DNA of 64,000 bases from Brucella intermedia LMG 3301 (GCF_000182645.1 NZ_ACQA01000001.1:1612001-1676000), one strand, 5' to 3'. Positions 10,365 to 19,481 are shown, counted from the stretch's first letter. Notes: a model not told the origin generated them from the letters alone. Numbers and translations: made by a program.

Positions 10365-12179
10365 TCAGTCGTATTCGTTGGAAACCATTGCTGGCGGCAC
10401 ATCCTGTTGAAAATCAGGCTTGCCGCTTAAATTGCTAACCATTGCTGGCTGGGCTTCGAGCTGGAAATCGGGCTTCACGCCGAGGAACGAAGCGGACCGG
10501 CGGATGATTTCCGAAACCATCGGCGCTGCGTTGAGACCTGCGGTTGCGCTGAATTTGCCTTCCTCCGGCTTCGGTTCGTCGATGATGGTCAGCACGACAT
10601 AAGTCGGGTCATCCATCGGAAATGACGCCAGAAATGCGTTGAAGCGCACATCCTTCGAATAGCGCCCATGCACCACCTTTTCCGCCGTGCCGGTCTTGCC
10701 GCCGACGCGATAGCCCGGAACCGTCGCGCGCTTGCCGGAACCGCCCTGCGCAGTCGCGTTGAGGCGGTAGAGATAACGCATGTCGGCAGAAACCTGTGGA
10801 TGGATGATCTGCTTGGCCACCTGATCGGCCTCGGCCTGCGTGCGCGTCAGGAATGTCGGCGGCATCAGCTTGCCGCCATTCATCAGCGCCGCAGCGCCAA
10901 CTGCCGTCTGCAACGGCGTCGTCATCATGCCGTGGCCGAACGAAATGGTCATCGAATGAACCTTCTTCCACACACGCGGCTCGACGGGGCGCGCCACTTC
11001 CGGCAGTTCCGTCTGCAAGCGATCGAGAAGACCGATCTTTTTCAGGAACGCACGGTGGCCTTCGATGCCGACGGCGTCGGCCTCGCGGCCCGAACCGATG
11101 TTGGACGAGAAGATGAAGACTTCCGGCAGCGTCAGCACACGGCCCTTGCCGTGGAAGTCACGGATGGTCTGGCGGCCGAAGACCAGCGGACGCGACGCAT
11201 CAAGACGCGAGTTCAGGTTGAACTTGCCGGAATCGAGCGCCATCGCCGTGGTAAAGCTCTTGATGGTCGAGCCCATTTCATAGGTGCCTGCCGACATGCG
11301 GTTCAGGCGATCCTTGTCCAGCGCATGGACCGGATTGTTCGGGTCGAAATCCGGCACCGATGCCATGGCGATGACTTCGCCGGTCTTGACGTTCAGCACA
11401 ACCGCACCGGCGGCAATCGCCCGATAGCGTTCCATGGCCTTGACCAGCACGTCGCGCATGATGTGCTGCACGCGAATGTCTATGGAGAGACGCACCGGTT
11501 CCAGCGACTGCCCGGTCGCAAGACCAACGGAGCGCAGGTCGGTCAGGCCCTGGCTGTCGATATATTTCTCCATGCCCGCAATGCCCTGATTGTCGACATT
11601 GACGAGACCGAGGATGTGCGAAGCGGTTGGGCCACCCGGATAGAAACGGCGCTTTTCCGTCCGGAAACCGATGCCCGGCACGCCGAGCGCCATGATCTGG
11701 CTCTGCTGGCGAGGCGTCAGCCCGCGCTTGACCCAAACGAAGCCCGCGCCGCTTTTCAGGCGCTTGTATGTCGCTTCCCAGTCGAGGTCCGGCAGCACGG
11801 TGGACAGCATTTCGATGGTTTCGTCAGGATCGACGATCTTGCGCGGTTCGGCATAGAGCGACGCCGTCTTGATATCGGTGGCGAGAATTTCGCCGTTCCG
11901 GTCGAGGATATCCGGGCGCGATGCCAGCTGCTGGACAGCCGGGCCTGCATTATCCTCGTTTTCGCCGCCGATGACGCCGAAATAGATGAGCTTTCCACCC
12001 ATCACACCATAGATGCCGACAAAACAGGCGATGGCCATCCACAGGCGATTGCGTGCGCGGTTGCCGTGCTTCTTGCGCGAGCCGACAAACGCCATGTTGC
12101 CGGCCAGCTTTTCATCGCCAACCGGCTCAACACCGTTACCTGCCTGCATGTTCTTTTTTCTGAAAGGTCTCAGCCGCAT
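10365..12179 (-). CDS. ftsI: Septal transpeptidase FtsI (PBP3) with duplicated C-terminal tail
   Basis: FtsI is the class B penicillin-binding protein that crosslinks septal peptidoglycan with FtsW. In its 604 residues a cytoplasmic basic N-terminus (1-46) is followed by one membrane anchor (about 47-70), a pedestal domain, and the transpeptidase with SxxK at S304-K307, SSN at 358-360 and KTG at 495-497. Unusually, the last 36 residues are a tandem pair of 18-residue units, both beginning KPDFQ and containing PAMVSN (569-586 and 587-604). At the DNA level the units are 54 bases apart (10383 and 10437). The tail lies beyond the catalytic domain and its role is unknown. Confidence 0.96.
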   Translation of the reverse strand: MRLRPFRKKNMQAGNGVEPVGDEKLAGNMAFVGSRKKHGNRARNRLWMAIACFVGIYGVMGGKLIYFGVIGGENEDNAGPAVQQLASRPDILDRNGEILATDIKTASLYAEPRKIVDPDETIEMLSTVLPDLDWEATYKRLKSGAGFVWVKRGLTPRQQSQIMALGVPGIGFRTEKRRFYPGGPTASHILGLVNVDNQGIAGMEKYIDSQGLTDLRSVGLATGQSLEPVRLSIDIRVQHIMRDVLVKAMERYRAIAAGAVVLNVKTGEVIAMASVPDFDPNNPVHALDKDRLNRMSAGTYEMGSTIKSFTTAMALDSGKFNLNSRLDASRPLVFGRQTIRDFHGKGRVLTLPEVFIFSSNIGSGREADAVGIEGHRAFLKKIGLLDRLQTELPEVARPVEPRVWKKVHSMTISFGHGMMTTPLQTAVGAAALMNGGKLMPPTFLTRTQAEADQVAKQIIHPQVSADMRYLYRLNATAQGGSGKRATVPGYRVGGKTGTAEKVVHGRYSKDVRFNAFLASFPMDDPTYVVLTIIDEPKPEEGKFSATAGLNAAPMVSEIIRRSASFLGVKPDFQLEAQPAMVSNLSGKPDFQQDVPPAMVSNEYD

Positions 12180-12181
12180 GA

Positions 12182-12583
12182 TCAGTGCCTCGCCCCACTC
12201 TTCTTGACGCTGCCGGTCGTGATAGCATCCTTTTCAAGCACGCCGCTTGCCAGCAGTTCGTCGCTGCCGGAGATGATCTTCTGGATATCATCCACCGGGC
12301 GTTCCGGAATTTCGTTGACGCCAAGGAGAAGCTGTTCGGCTTCGATCGGCTGGAGATTGAGTTCCTTTTCATAGACGCCCACGAGGCTCTGCAAGCGGCC
12401 CGGCTGGTTCATCAATGCCCAGTCGGCGCGCAGGAGCGTGATGGTGTCCTTCTCGGAGTCGATCTGCCGCTTCAGCTTGGCGATGACGGCGATCTGTTTT
12501 TCCGCGTCATATTTGATCGTGTAGGTGACGGTCGCCGCCACCAGCATCGCCGCTATCATGATGATGTCGAAAGTACGCAGCAC
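12182..12583 (-). CDS. ftsL: Cell division protein FtsL
   Basis: FtsL is a bitopic divisome protein that, with FtsB and FtsQ, activates FtsWI. I place the start at the GTG at 12583: it comes four bases after the rsmH stop and is preceded by GGAG at a good distance, whereas the longer open frame would run far into rsmH. The 133-residue product has an N-terminal membrane helix (about residues 4-22), a short coiled-coil region (about 30-60) and a soluble tail, the usual FtsL layout. It ends two bases before ftsI. FtsL is poorly conserved, so the call rests on topology and position. Confidence 0.9.
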   Translation of the reverse strand: MLRTFDIIMIAAMLVAATVTYTIKYDAEKQIAVIAKLKRQIDSEKDTITLLRADWALMNQPGRLQSLVGVYEKELNLQPIEAEQLLLGVNEIPERPVDDIQKIISGSDELLASGVLEKDAITTGSVKKSGARH

Positions 12584-12587
12584 TCGT

Positions 12588-13631
12588 TTAACTCCGGGCC
12601 AGTTCGTTCGTCTCGGGCAGTTTGGGCAACCCGAAAAGCGATAGATCGTCTTCCAGTGGCGGATTTTCCGTCCTTGTTCCGGCGCGCAGCTTCGCCGAGC
12701 GCGCACGCGGATTTCGTTCTTCTTCCTCAGCCGTCGGGCCGACCGCACCCTTGATCGCCGGCGTAAAGCTCGCGAGACGAACATGCGTTTCCGGCAGATG
12801 GCGCGATCCGGCGCTGCCGCCCGCCCGGTCCGCGAAGTAACGCTTCACCATGCGGTCTTCGAGCGAATGGAAGGTCACGACAACCAACCGTCCGCCCGGC
12901 TTCAGGATGCGCTCGGCAGCAAGCAGCGCCCGCGCCAGTTCGCCTAACTCGTCGTTCACATAGACACGCAGCGCCTGAAACACCCGCGTGGCCGGATGAA
13001 TGCGATCCTTCGGGTTGCGACCGACCAGCGTTTCGATGGCATTGGCAAGATCGAGCGTGCGCGTGAAAGGCTGTGCCGTGCGGCGCTTGTCGATCATGCG
13101 CGCGATACGGCCCGCATGGCGTTCCTCGCCCAGGAAATTGAAGATGCGGGCCAGATCGCCGGTCTTGAGACGGTTGACCACATCGGCAGCGCTCGGCCCT
13201 TTTTTCGACATGCGCATGTCGAGCGGACCGTCCTTCTGGAAGGAGAAGCCGCGCTCGGCCTCATCGATCTGCATCGACGACACGCCAATATCGAGCACAA
13301 CGCCGTCCACCTTGCTGCCCGCTCCCTTCACTGTCGAGACCGCGTCATCCAGGGCAGAGAACCGGGACTCGACCAGATTGAGCCTGCCCGGAAACTGTTT
13401 TTCCATCACCCGCCCGGCTTCGATTGCGGTCGGATCGCGGTCAATCGCGATCACGTCCGCACCCGCTTCGAGTATGCGGCGCGTGTAACCACCCGCGCCG
13501 AATGTCCCATCGACGATCACCGCGCCAGCTACGGGCTTCAGGGCATCGATCACTTCGGCAATCAGCACCGGAACGTGACGGACTTCAGCCCCACCGGCTT
13601 GAGAATTGTCTCCGCCGAGGCTTGCCATCAT
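12588..13631 (-). CDS. rsmH: 16S rRNA (cytosine-1402-N4)-methyltransferase RsmH/MraW
   Basis: RsmH methylates N4 of C1402 of 16S rRNA with S-adenosylmethionine. The 347-residue protein shows the SAM-binding motif [10 protein letters not shown] (41-50), the AIDRDP acidic strand end, the [11 protein letters not shown] segment and [17 protein letters not shown], all typical of the family. It is the first gene of the dcw run here; no mraZ frame lies upstream, where the divergent mntH begins. An AGGATCGG ribosome-binding site precedes the ATG pair at 13631. Confidence 0.96.
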   Translation of the reverse strand: MMASLGGDNSQAGGAEVRHVPVLIAEVIDALKPVAGAVIVDGTFGAGGYTRRILEAGADVIAIDRDPTAIEAGRVMEKQFPGRLNLVESRFSALDDAVSTVKGAGSKVDGVVLDIGVSSMQIDEAERGFSFQKDGPLDMRMSKKGPSAADVVNRLKTGDLARIFNFLGEERHAGRIARMIDKRRTAQPFTRTLDLANAIETLVGRNPKDRIHPATRVFQALRVYVNDELGELARALLAAERILKPGGRLVVVTFHSLEDRMVKRYFADRAGGSAGSRHLPETHVRLASFTPAIKGAVGPTAEEEERNPRARSAKLRAGTRTENPPLEDDLSLFGLPKLPETNELARS

Positions 13632-13682
13632 TCCGATCCTTTCCCGGGTACGCAGCCCGTTAGCTAAAGCGCATTGCGCTTG

Positions 13683-13712
13683 AGAGCATCTTCCCGCTTT
13701 CGGGAGACATGC
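13683..13712. repeat. Fragment of REP-like intergenic repeat
   Basis: Shares the core CTTTCGGGAGACAT with the minus strand of the full element at 26294-26365, and contains a CCCG/CGGG inverted repeat. It looks like a degenerate partial copy. Confidence 0.45.
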
Positions 13713-13985
13713 CTGAGTGTTGCCTTTGGATTCCGCCCATTTGCCGTCGACTTGAGGGCATGACGGATTCGTTCGTCAGTTATCGGATATTAAGCTTAAT
13801 GAAGCGTTATCCTTTGGATGGGCTTCGCGCCGGAACCCGCTCAGCCTCGGAACTTTCAACAGAGATTTTTTTGGGAGCAGTTTCGCGGCATCGACCGAAA
13901 ACCGGAGCGCGTTTCACTCAACGCATCACCTCCGGCCCACACGCTATGCATCACAAGCTTATGATTTGTGATGCCCTGCCCCCTG

Positions 13986-14014
13986 TTGACGTCTCCGCGT
14001 GCTTGCCGTATTTA
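13986..14014 (+). promoter_or_regulatory. Probable sigma-70 promoter of mntH
   Basis: TTGACG at 13986-13991 and TATTTA at 14009-14014 are separated by 17 bases, a near-consensus housekeeping promoter. The Mur-type palindrome starts two bases after the -10 element, so a bound repressor would cover the transcription start. Confidence 0.65.
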
Positions 14015-14015
14015 A

Positions 14016-14030
14016 TGCAAATAGTTTGCA
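14016..14030. promoter_or_regulatory. Probable Mur (Mn-responsive Fur family) operator
   Basis: A perfect palindrome TGCAAA-TAG-TTTGCA (14016-14021 and 14025-14030) lies just downstream of the mntH -10 box. Rhizobial and Brucella Mur proteins are known to recognise TGCAA-type inverted repeats and repress manganese uptake genes. Operator identity is inferred from shape and position. Confidence 0.65.
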
Positions 14031-14055
14031 ACTGCATTACGACATCAAGGCGTTT

Positions 14056-15429
14056 ATGATGGCTCCATATGGAGAAAATTCGTCCGGCGCTGGCGAAGTT
14101 ACATTTGAAGGCTGGCGGCGCGATCGCGGTGAAGCATCCATGTCCGATGTCCACCGCTCGATCAGGGTCAATCGCTCCGGCTCGAAGTTTCGCCGCGCAC
14201 TGTCCTTTTTCGGCCCGGGATATCTGGTAGCCGTTGGCTATATGGACCCCGGCAACTGGGCGACCTCGCTGGCTGGCGGCTCCCGCTTCGGCTATACGCT
14301 GCTTTCCGTCGTTCTGCTGTCCAATCTTATGGCCGTGCTCCTGCAGGCGCTTTGCACTCGCCTTGCAGTCGCGACGGGCCGCGATCTGGCGCAGGCCTGC
14401 CGGGATGCCTATCCGCGTTTTCTCGCATGGCCGCTCTGGTTTCTCGCGGAACTTGCAATCTGCGCCACCGACCTTGCCGAAGTCATCGGCACGGCCATCG
14501 GCCTCAACCTCCTGTTCGGCATTCCGCTGGAAATCGGCGTCATCATCACCGCAGCCGACGTGCTTCTGGTGCTATATCTCCAGAACAAGGGATTCCGCCG
14601 CGTCGAGGCGCTTATCATCACGCTGCTTGGCGTGATCGCGCTCTGTTTCCTCATTCAGATTTTGATGGCGCAGCCGCAATGGGGCGAAGTCATCAAAGGC
14701 TTTGCCCCCACGACCGAGATCATCCGCAATCCGGACATGCTCTATATTGCGCTTGGCATCATCGGCGCAACGGTGATGCCGCATAACCTCTATCTGCATT
14801 CCGGTATCATCCAGACGCGCGACTACGGCCATACGAGCGCTGAAAAGCGCGAGGCCATACGCTTTGCGACATGGGATTCCACCATTGCTCTGACATTCGC
14901 GCTGCTCGTCAATGCGTCGATCCTGATCCTGGCTGCTGCGAGCTTCAACGCCACCGGCAATACCGCTGTCGAAGATCTGGACAAGGCACATGCTCTCCTG
15001 AACCCGCTGCTCGGCTCGGCCCTCGCGCCAACACTCTTTGCCATTGCGCTTCTGTGTTGCGGGCTGAACTCCACCATCACCGCGACCATGGCCGGGCAGA
15101 TCGTCATGGAAGGCTTCATCGACATTCGCCTGAAGCCGTGGCTGCGCCGTGCGATCACCCGTTTCGTGGCCATCGTTCCGGCTGCCGTGGTGACGATCAT
15201 GTATGGCTCTCAGGGAACGACCGAGCTTCTTATCCTGTCTCAGGTCGTGTTGAGCCTGCAACTGCCCTTTGCGATCATTCCGCTTGTGATGTTCACGGCA
15301 GAGAAAAAGAAGATGGGATCACTTGTCGCTCCGCGCTGGGTCACGCTGCTTGCCGCCATCACCGCTGCAATCATCATCGTTCTGAACATGAAGCTGATTT
15401 ACGACTTCCTGACCGGCGTGCCCATCTAA
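14056..15429 (+). CDS. mntH: Manganese transporter MntH (NRAMP family)
   Basis: MntH is a proton-coupled Mn(II) importer of the inner membrane. The protein has about eleven membrane helices, the NRAMP metal-site motif around YMDPGNWAT near the first helix and the second-site motif [14 protein letters not shown] start it at the ATG pair 14056/14059 (AAGG upstream), because the longer frame from 13999 would begin upstream of the promoter -10 box and include the operator. A later ATG at 14140 is also possible. The product is about 457 residues. The promoter and Mur-type palindrome suggest repression by manganese. A terminator follows at 15446. Confidence 0.94.
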   Translation: MMAPYGENSSGAGEVTFEGWRRDRGEASMSDVHRSIRVNRSGSKFRRALSFFGPGYLVAVGYMDPGNWATSLAGGSRFGYTLLSVVLLSNLMAVLLQALCTRLAVATGRDLAQACRDAYPRFLAWPLWFLAELAICATDLAEVIGTAIGLNLLFGIPLEIGVIITAADVLLVLYLQNKGFRRVEALIITLLGVIALCFLIQILMAQPQWGEVIKGFAPTTEIIRNPDMLYIALGIIGATVMPHNLYLHSGIIQTRDYGHTSAEKREAIRFATWDSTIALTFALLVNASILILAAASFNATGNTAVEDLDKAHALLNPLLGSALAPTLFAIALLCCGLNSTITATMAGQIVMEGFIDIRLKPWLRRAITRFVAIVPAAVVTIMYGSQGTTELLILSQVVLSLQLPFAIIPLVMFTAEKKKMGSLVAPRWVTLLAAITAAIIIVLNMKLIYDFLTGVPI

Positions 15430-15445
15430 GGCCCGAAGCGCTTCA

Positions 15446-15478
15446 AAAGGGCGGCCCTGCATCGCAGAGCCGCCCTTT
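15446..15478. terminator. Terminator between mntH and SDR gene (convergent)
   Basis: AAAGGGCGGC (15446-15455) pairs perfectly with GCCGCCCTTT (15469-15478). It sits between the convergent mntH and SDR stops and can serve both directions. Confidence 0.85.
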
Positions 15479-15481
15479 CAT

Positions 15482-16231
15482 TCATTTTACCGCAGCATTG
15501 CCGCCATCGGCATAAAGCGCTGTCCCCGCAACGAAACTGGACATGGGACCCGCCAGAAACAGCGCAGCCTGCGCGATCTCTTCCGGCTGTGCGATCCGCT
15601 TCATCGCATGAAGACCGGCGGCCCATTCCTTGTGTTTTTCATCTCCACCCATTGGCGTGTCCACACCGCCCGGCAGAAGCGCATTTGCCCGGATACCACG
15701 GACGCCGTAATCGGCGGTTATGCCCTTCACCAGCCCCATGAGAGCCACCTTCGAGGTTCCGTAAACCGACATGCCGGGTATGCCGACGCTCGTGCCGACA
15801 AATGTGGAGGTGAAGATGATCGAGCCGCCGCCCCGTTCGAGCATGAGGGGGATTTGCGATCTTGCTCCCAGAAATGCGGAAGTGAGATTACCCGCCAATA
15901 CCGCTTCCCAATCGTCGGGCGCGATTTCGGCAAGCGGCGCGATGGGACCGACGGTTCCGGCATTGTTGAAAGCAATATCGAGCCCGCCGAATTCATCTTT
16001 CGCCGCTGCCACCAGCGCCGCATGGGTCCGGGCTTCCGACACATCGCCGGCAACACAATGCGCCTTTCCGCCAAACGCCGCGATCTCCTGTGCGACGCGC
16101 TCAAGGCCCGCGAGTCCGCGCGCGTTCAGCACCAGCGACGCGCCTTCTCTTGCAAAGAGCAATGCCGCCGCACGTCCTATCCCGGACGACGCGCCGGTAA
16201 TGATTGCAACCTTGTCCTTCAAGCTGGTCAT
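15482..16231 (-). CDS. SDR family oxidoreductase
   Basis: A classical short-chain dehydrogenase/reductase of 249 residues using NAD(P)(H); the substrate cannot be told from sequence. Visible motifs are the N-terminal TGASSGIG cofactor loop (about residues 12-19), NNAG, the catalytic serine strand followed by YGTSK (YxxxK), and a C-terminal ALYADGG segment. The start is the ATG at 16231, with GGAGG eight bases upstream. A longer frame would extend into the RNase P RNA gene and is rejected. The gene stands alone between a terminator and rnpB. Confidence 0.92.
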   Translation of the reverse strand: MTSLKDKVAIITGASSGIGRAAALLFAREGASLVLNARGLAGLERVAQEIAAFGGKAHCVAGDVSEARTHAALVAAAKDEFGGLDIAFNNAGTVGPIAPLAEIAPDDWEAVLAGNLTSAFLGARSQIPLMLERGGGSIIFTSTFVGTSVGIPGMSVYGTSKVALMGLVKGITADYGVRGIRANALLPGGVDTPMGGDEKHKEWAAGLHAMKRIAQPEEIAQAALFLAGPMSSFVAGTALYADGGNAAVK

Positions 16232-16334
16232 AGTGAACCTCCATGATTTCGTGGAGGTTCCGATTAGAACCTCGGTCGCAACGCAACTATCCGTTTCTTG
16301 CGTTGGAAGATCGAAACCGTCCTGGAGGAAAATT

Positions 16335-16761
16335 GTCAGCCGGTCTGTAAGCCGGGTTCTGTATGGCCGGGCTTGCGCCCGACGTGGCAGCCATTCATCT
16401 GGGACGGATGTCGCCACCCGCCTCGTGCAACCCACCCGGACGGCTGATCCGGAAACCGATTGCCGGCCCTTGCGAACCGACGCGCCGTCCCTATTCGGTT
16501 TTGCTCCCGATGGGGTTTACCGTGCCGCCTGCATTGCTGCCGACGCGGTGGGCTCTTACCCCACCCTTTCACCCTTACCCCGTCATCCCTGCCGTTTCGT
16601 CATTGCAACGGTACGGAAGACGGGGCGGTCTGCTTTCTGTGGCACTATCCCTGGGGTCACCCCCGCCGGGCGTTACCCGGCATCGTGTTTCCATGGAGCC
16701 CGGACTTTCCTCACCTGCCGCCTTTCGGCATATGACAGGCGCGGCTGCCCGACCGACTGAC
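16335..16761 (-). ncRNA. rnpB: RNase P RNA (type A)
   Basis: This is the catalytic RNA that removes the 5' leader from pre-tRNA. The minus strand carries the universal GAGGAAAGTCCGGGC segment (complement of about 16697-16711) near the 5' end and the ACAGAA...GGCTTA segment (complement of about 16347-16362) near the 3' end, which form helix P4. The ends are set by helix P1: GTCAGTCGGTC at the 5' end pairs with GACCGGCTGAC at the 3' end with one G-U. Length is about 427 nucleotides, normal for alphaproteobacteria. Confidence 0.95.
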
Positions 16762-16767
16762 ACGGCG

Positions 16768-16798
16768 CATATAGCAACGATAGCGCGACAGTGAAACC
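16768..16798 (-). promoter_or_regulatory. Candidate rnpB promoter
   Basis: On the minus strand a TTTCAC hexamer and a CTATAT hexamer are separated by 16 bases, with the latter about a dozen bases before the rnpB 5' end. The -10 element is good and the -35 element weak. Position supports the call. Confidence 0.4.
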
Positions 16799-16827
16799 GG
16801 ATTTCGAAAAAATCTCGTCACAACAGA

Positions 16828-16857
16828 AAAGCCGACAGTGTTGCCACTGTCGGCTTT
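16828..16857. terminator. Terminator after SLT transglycosylase gene
   Basis: AAAGCCGACAGTG (16828-16840) pairs perfectly with CACTGTCGGCTTT (16845-16857) around a 4-base loop. The minus strand continues with TTTTCTGTT. It lies between the transglycosylase stop and rnpB. Confidence 0.75.
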
Positions 16858-16907
16858 CCGTTCGCATCAGGCTGCCTGTACTCTACGCGACCGCTGACGC
16901 AAATCTG

Positions 16908-17552
16908 TTAGAGAGCGCGCATATAGGCCTTGACCGAGCTGCAGTACTTCGCAGAGGTCGGGTTCATGCGCGTTGCGCCGTGACCGGCATTGTATTTCAG
17001 AATCGTGCCACAGGTGCTTCCGCCGCCGAGCTTCTGCGCCATGGCGAGATACTTCATGCCGAACTGGATGTTCGTGGACGGCTCGTAGAGGCCCTTGGCG
17101 GAGCCGGTGTAGCCGAGGCTGCGAGCGGTCGAGAGCTTGATCTGCATCAGGCCGATTTCACCGGCCTTGCCGCGCACATTCGGCTGGAAATTGCTCTCGT
17201 GACGCACAACCGCATGGGCAAGTGCGGAGGGCACGCCATAGGTCGACGCATAACGGTTGATGATGGTGGAATAGGCGCCACCCTTGGCGTTACGGGCGGT
17301 CGTCGTGTCTTTCGACTGCGAGCGCTTGCCGGTGGAACCCTTTGTGGCCGGGGCCGCACGGCGGCTGACGACCGATGCCTTCTTGGGCGCTGTGGTTGGC
17401 TTTTCCGCCGTGGCAGACTTGTTCTGCTGGCGTGCCTTGAGGAGAGCTGCGAGGTTGGTCGGTTCAGTTGAAGGGGCACTCAGCGCCGGATTCAGGCCAA
17501 ACGAACTCATCGCGCCGACAAGGGCGCTAACAACAACAAATTTTACTTTCAT
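16908..17552 (-). CDS. Periplasmic lytic transglycosylase (SLT domain)
   Basis: A soluble lytic transglycosylase that would cleave MurNAc-GlcNAc bonds with 1,6-anhydro product formation. The 214-residue precursor has a signal peptide (about 1-26, ending ALSA), a low-complexity Lys/Ala/Thr linker (30-90) and an SLT domain with catalytic E119 in RHESNF, GLMQIK (134-139) and the late KYNAGHG segment. A conserved cysteine pair in the C-terminus may form a disulfide. It is monocistronic, with its own terminator. The exact physiological partner is unknown. Confidence 0.9.
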   Translation of the reverse strand: MKVKFVVVSALVGAMSSFGLNPALSAPSTEPTNLAALLKARQQNKSATAEKPTTAPKKASVVSRRAAPATKGSTGKRSQSKDTTTARNAKGGAYSTIINRYASTYGVPSALAHAVVRHESNFQPNVRGKAGEIGLMQIKLSTARSLGYTGSAKGLYEPSTNIQFGMKYLAMAQKLGGGSTCGTILKYNAGHGATRMNPTSAKYCSSVKAYMRAL

Positions 17553-17869
17553 AACCTACCGTCTTGAAACGTTTCTTTTGTCAGACCGCCTGTCTTGGGG
17601 GAGACGATCCTGTTTTTTGATCCCGCCCGATATGGCCCGTAAGAGCCCGTGACCGCTGGGATTGACGAATGAATTGGCGGGGAAATGCAGCTGAAGATTG
17701 GTTGCAAAAGTAAAATAGTCTTACAGGTTGCAACATTAGCGATTCATGCGCGGCCGCAGCGAACCGCCGTCACAGCCCCGCTGCAACGGGACTGGATCGA
17801 TCTATTTTTATGAAAACATTACGAAAATCTGAAATGTTGCCCTTAGACAAACAGATCACTCGTGCCGCT
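17553..17869. other. Intergenic region upstream of SLT gene
   Basis: No gene is supported in these 317 bases. The SLT transglycosylase promoter should lie here on the minus strand. I see no convincing terminator, repeat or operator. Confidence 0.4.
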
Positions 17870-18676
17870 TCAGGCGGTAACATTTTGCAGGGAAAAAATC
17901 AGCCTGTAGAGGGTATCTATGGTAGAAACATCGGCCACGCCGTCCACATTCTGTGGCCGAAAATGGCGCTGAAAGGCCTTAATCACGGTCTCCGTATCCT
18001 CATCGAAGATGCCAGTGATGGCAATTCCGTAGCCGTAAAGCGCCAGCATGGACTGCAAGGCTTCGACCGGCTGGCCGTTTTCGCCCCTTGCGAGAAACCT
18101 TCCGCCGCGGATCGGCGTCGGCTCGATGTAATGGGCGATACCTGCCTCATGAAGCCGCTTCCACGGAAAATTATGGCCGGGATCGGTCTTGCGGGACGGA
18201 GCGATGTCCGAATGGGCCAGCACATTCTCCGGTCTGATGGCCTGGCGCTCGCATATGTCGCGGCAAAGGCGGATAACCGCCTCGATCTGTGCATCCTTGA
18301 ACGGCGGATAATCCTGGAGGTTGCCCGGGTTGACGATCTCTATGCCGATGGAAGCCGAATTGATGTCCGTTTCGCCCTTCCAGAAGCTCTGGCCTGCGTG
18401 CCAGGCCCGCGCCTTTTCGGACACCATCTGCACGATCCGCCCGTCTTCATGGACGAGATAATGCGCGGAAACTTCCATATCCGGCGACTTCAGGACCTGC
18501 ACCGCTTCTTCGGCGGTTTCCAGACCCGTATAGTGGAGAATGAGAAAGGTTGGCATCTTGCCGTCGCGGCGCGGACCGAAATTGGGCGACGGGTCAAGCA
18601 TTGCACCGACGAAATCAGGCCGGACAAGCGCCAGCTCCTCCAACAATTCGTTCTCGATTTCGTGTGCGCTGCTCAT
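17870..18676 (-). CDS. N-acetylmuramoyl-L-alanine amidase, AmpD/AmiD type with peptidoglycan-binding domain
   Basis: A zinc amidase that removes the stem peptide from (anhydro)muramic acid. The 268-residue protein has an Amidase_2 domain with zinc ligands H48, H155 and D165 and catalytic E113 and K163, followed by a PG_binding_1 three-helix domain (about 195-262). No signal peptide is evident, so a cytoplasmic recycling role like AmpD is possible, although the C-terminal binding domain is more like AmiD. It overlaps the upstream TerB-DnaJ gene by four bases (ATGA), so the two are co-translated. Confidence 0.88.
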   Translation of the reverse strand: MSSAHEIENELLEELALVRPDFVGAMLDPSPNFGPRRDGKMPTFLILHYTGLETAEEAVQVLKSPDMEVSAHYLVHEDGRIVQMVSEKARAWHAGQSFWKGETDINSASIGIEIVNPGNLQDYPPFKDAQIEAVIRLCRDICERQAIRPENVLAHSDIAPSRKTDPGHNFPWKRLHEAGIAHYIEPTPIRGGRFLARGENGQPVEALQSMLALYGYGIAITGIFDEDTETVIKAFQRHFRPQNVDGVADVSTIDTLYRLIFSLQNVTA

Positions 18677-19383
18677 GCAGCCTCCAGATTCTTCTCGATA
18701 CTCGCCCAGGCTGCGTTTATCGCCGCAAGACGCCTGTTGGCAATGGTTATGAATTCGAGCGGCAACCCTTCGGCCACCAGCCGGTCAGGGTGGTGTTCCT
18801 TCACCAGTGCGCGATAACGCTTGCGGGCCATATCGAAGGACACGCCGCGCTCCAGCCCCAGAATGGCGTAGGGATCGTCAGCGCCGCGCTGGACATGCCG
18901 GATCGCAATACGGTCGAAGGCCGCCTCGTCATAGCCGAAAATATCCGCCACGCCTGCAAGAAAGGTCATTTCCTTTTCGTGCACATAGCCATCGGCGGTG
19001 GCGATATGAAAAAGCCCGTCGAGGATGTCTTCCAGCAGATGACAGTCGGTCTGACCCTCACTGCACAATCCGGCAAGCTGACGCGCATAGGATTCGTAGC
19101 CCGCAACATCCTGTTTGGCGAGATCGTAGAGCCGCGCGACATGCGCCGTCTCTTCCTTAGGCACCGCGAATATATCCTGAAAGGCGCGAATTTCATCCTG
19201 GGTGACAACCCCGTCCGCCTTGGCCATCTTGGCGGAAAGCGCGATCATCGCGATGGAGAAAGCCACCCGGCGGCGCGTGTCGGCATCGCCTTCAAAAACG
19301 GTGCGCACGGCTTCGATAACGCCAGTAATGGCATTCGACGCCACGGACGTGACGAACTCACCGATGCGGACCCAAATCGACAT
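18673..19383 (-). CDS. TerB-like and DnaJ-domain co-chaperone (DjlA-like)
   Basis: The 236-residue protein combines a TerB-like helical domain (about 40-165), with acidic repeats KADGVVTQDE and TADGYVHEKE, and a C-terminal J domain with the HPD motif at 198-200 that should stimulate DnaK ATPase. The N-terminus has a weakly amphipathic or hydrophobic stretch, as in membrane-bound DjlA, but a clear transmembrane helix is not seen. It is translationally coupled to the downstream amidase. The link between the two functions is unknown. Confidence 0.85.
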   Translation of the reverse strand: MSIWVRIGEFVTSVASNAITGVIEAVRTVFEGDADTRRRVAFSIAMIALSAKMAKADGVVTQDEIRAFQDIFAVPKEETAHVARLYDLAKQDVAGYESYARQLAGLCSEGQTDCHLLEDILDGLFHIATADGYVHEKEMTFLAGVADIFGYDEAAFDRIAIRHVQRGADDPYAILGLERGVSFDMARKRYRALVKEHHPDRLVAEGLPLEFITIANRRLAAINAAWASIEKNLEAA

Positions 19384-19481
19384 GGCACTTTTCTATAGAA
19401 TTCCGAAAGGACTGAAAACCGCCTAGGCAGGCGAAAATTGAAAAAACAAACATTTAGAAAGAATATCGAACCGCAGGCTGA

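Larger units (their letters stand above)
13632..14055. other. Divergent intergenic region between rsmH and mntH
   Basis: No gene is supported in these 424 bases. The region should hold the dcw promoter (minus) and holds the mntH promoter and operator (plus, listed separately). It also carries a fragment of the REP-like repeat at 13683-13712. The mraZ gene that often heads dcw clusters is absent from this place. Confidence 0.6.

Noticed and set aside
12584..12784. Longer FtsL frame reaching into rsmH
   Set aside because: It overlaps 200 bases of rsmH; the GTG at 12583 has a good site right after the rsmH stop.
13999..14055. Longer N-terminus of MntH
   Set aside because: It would begin upstream of the promoter -10 box and include the Mur palindrome; the ATG at 14056 has a site and fits family length.
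16232..16435. N-terminal extension of the SDR gene
   Set aside because: It would overlap the RNase P RNA and lacks an SDR-like start; the ATG at 16231 has a strong GGAGG site.
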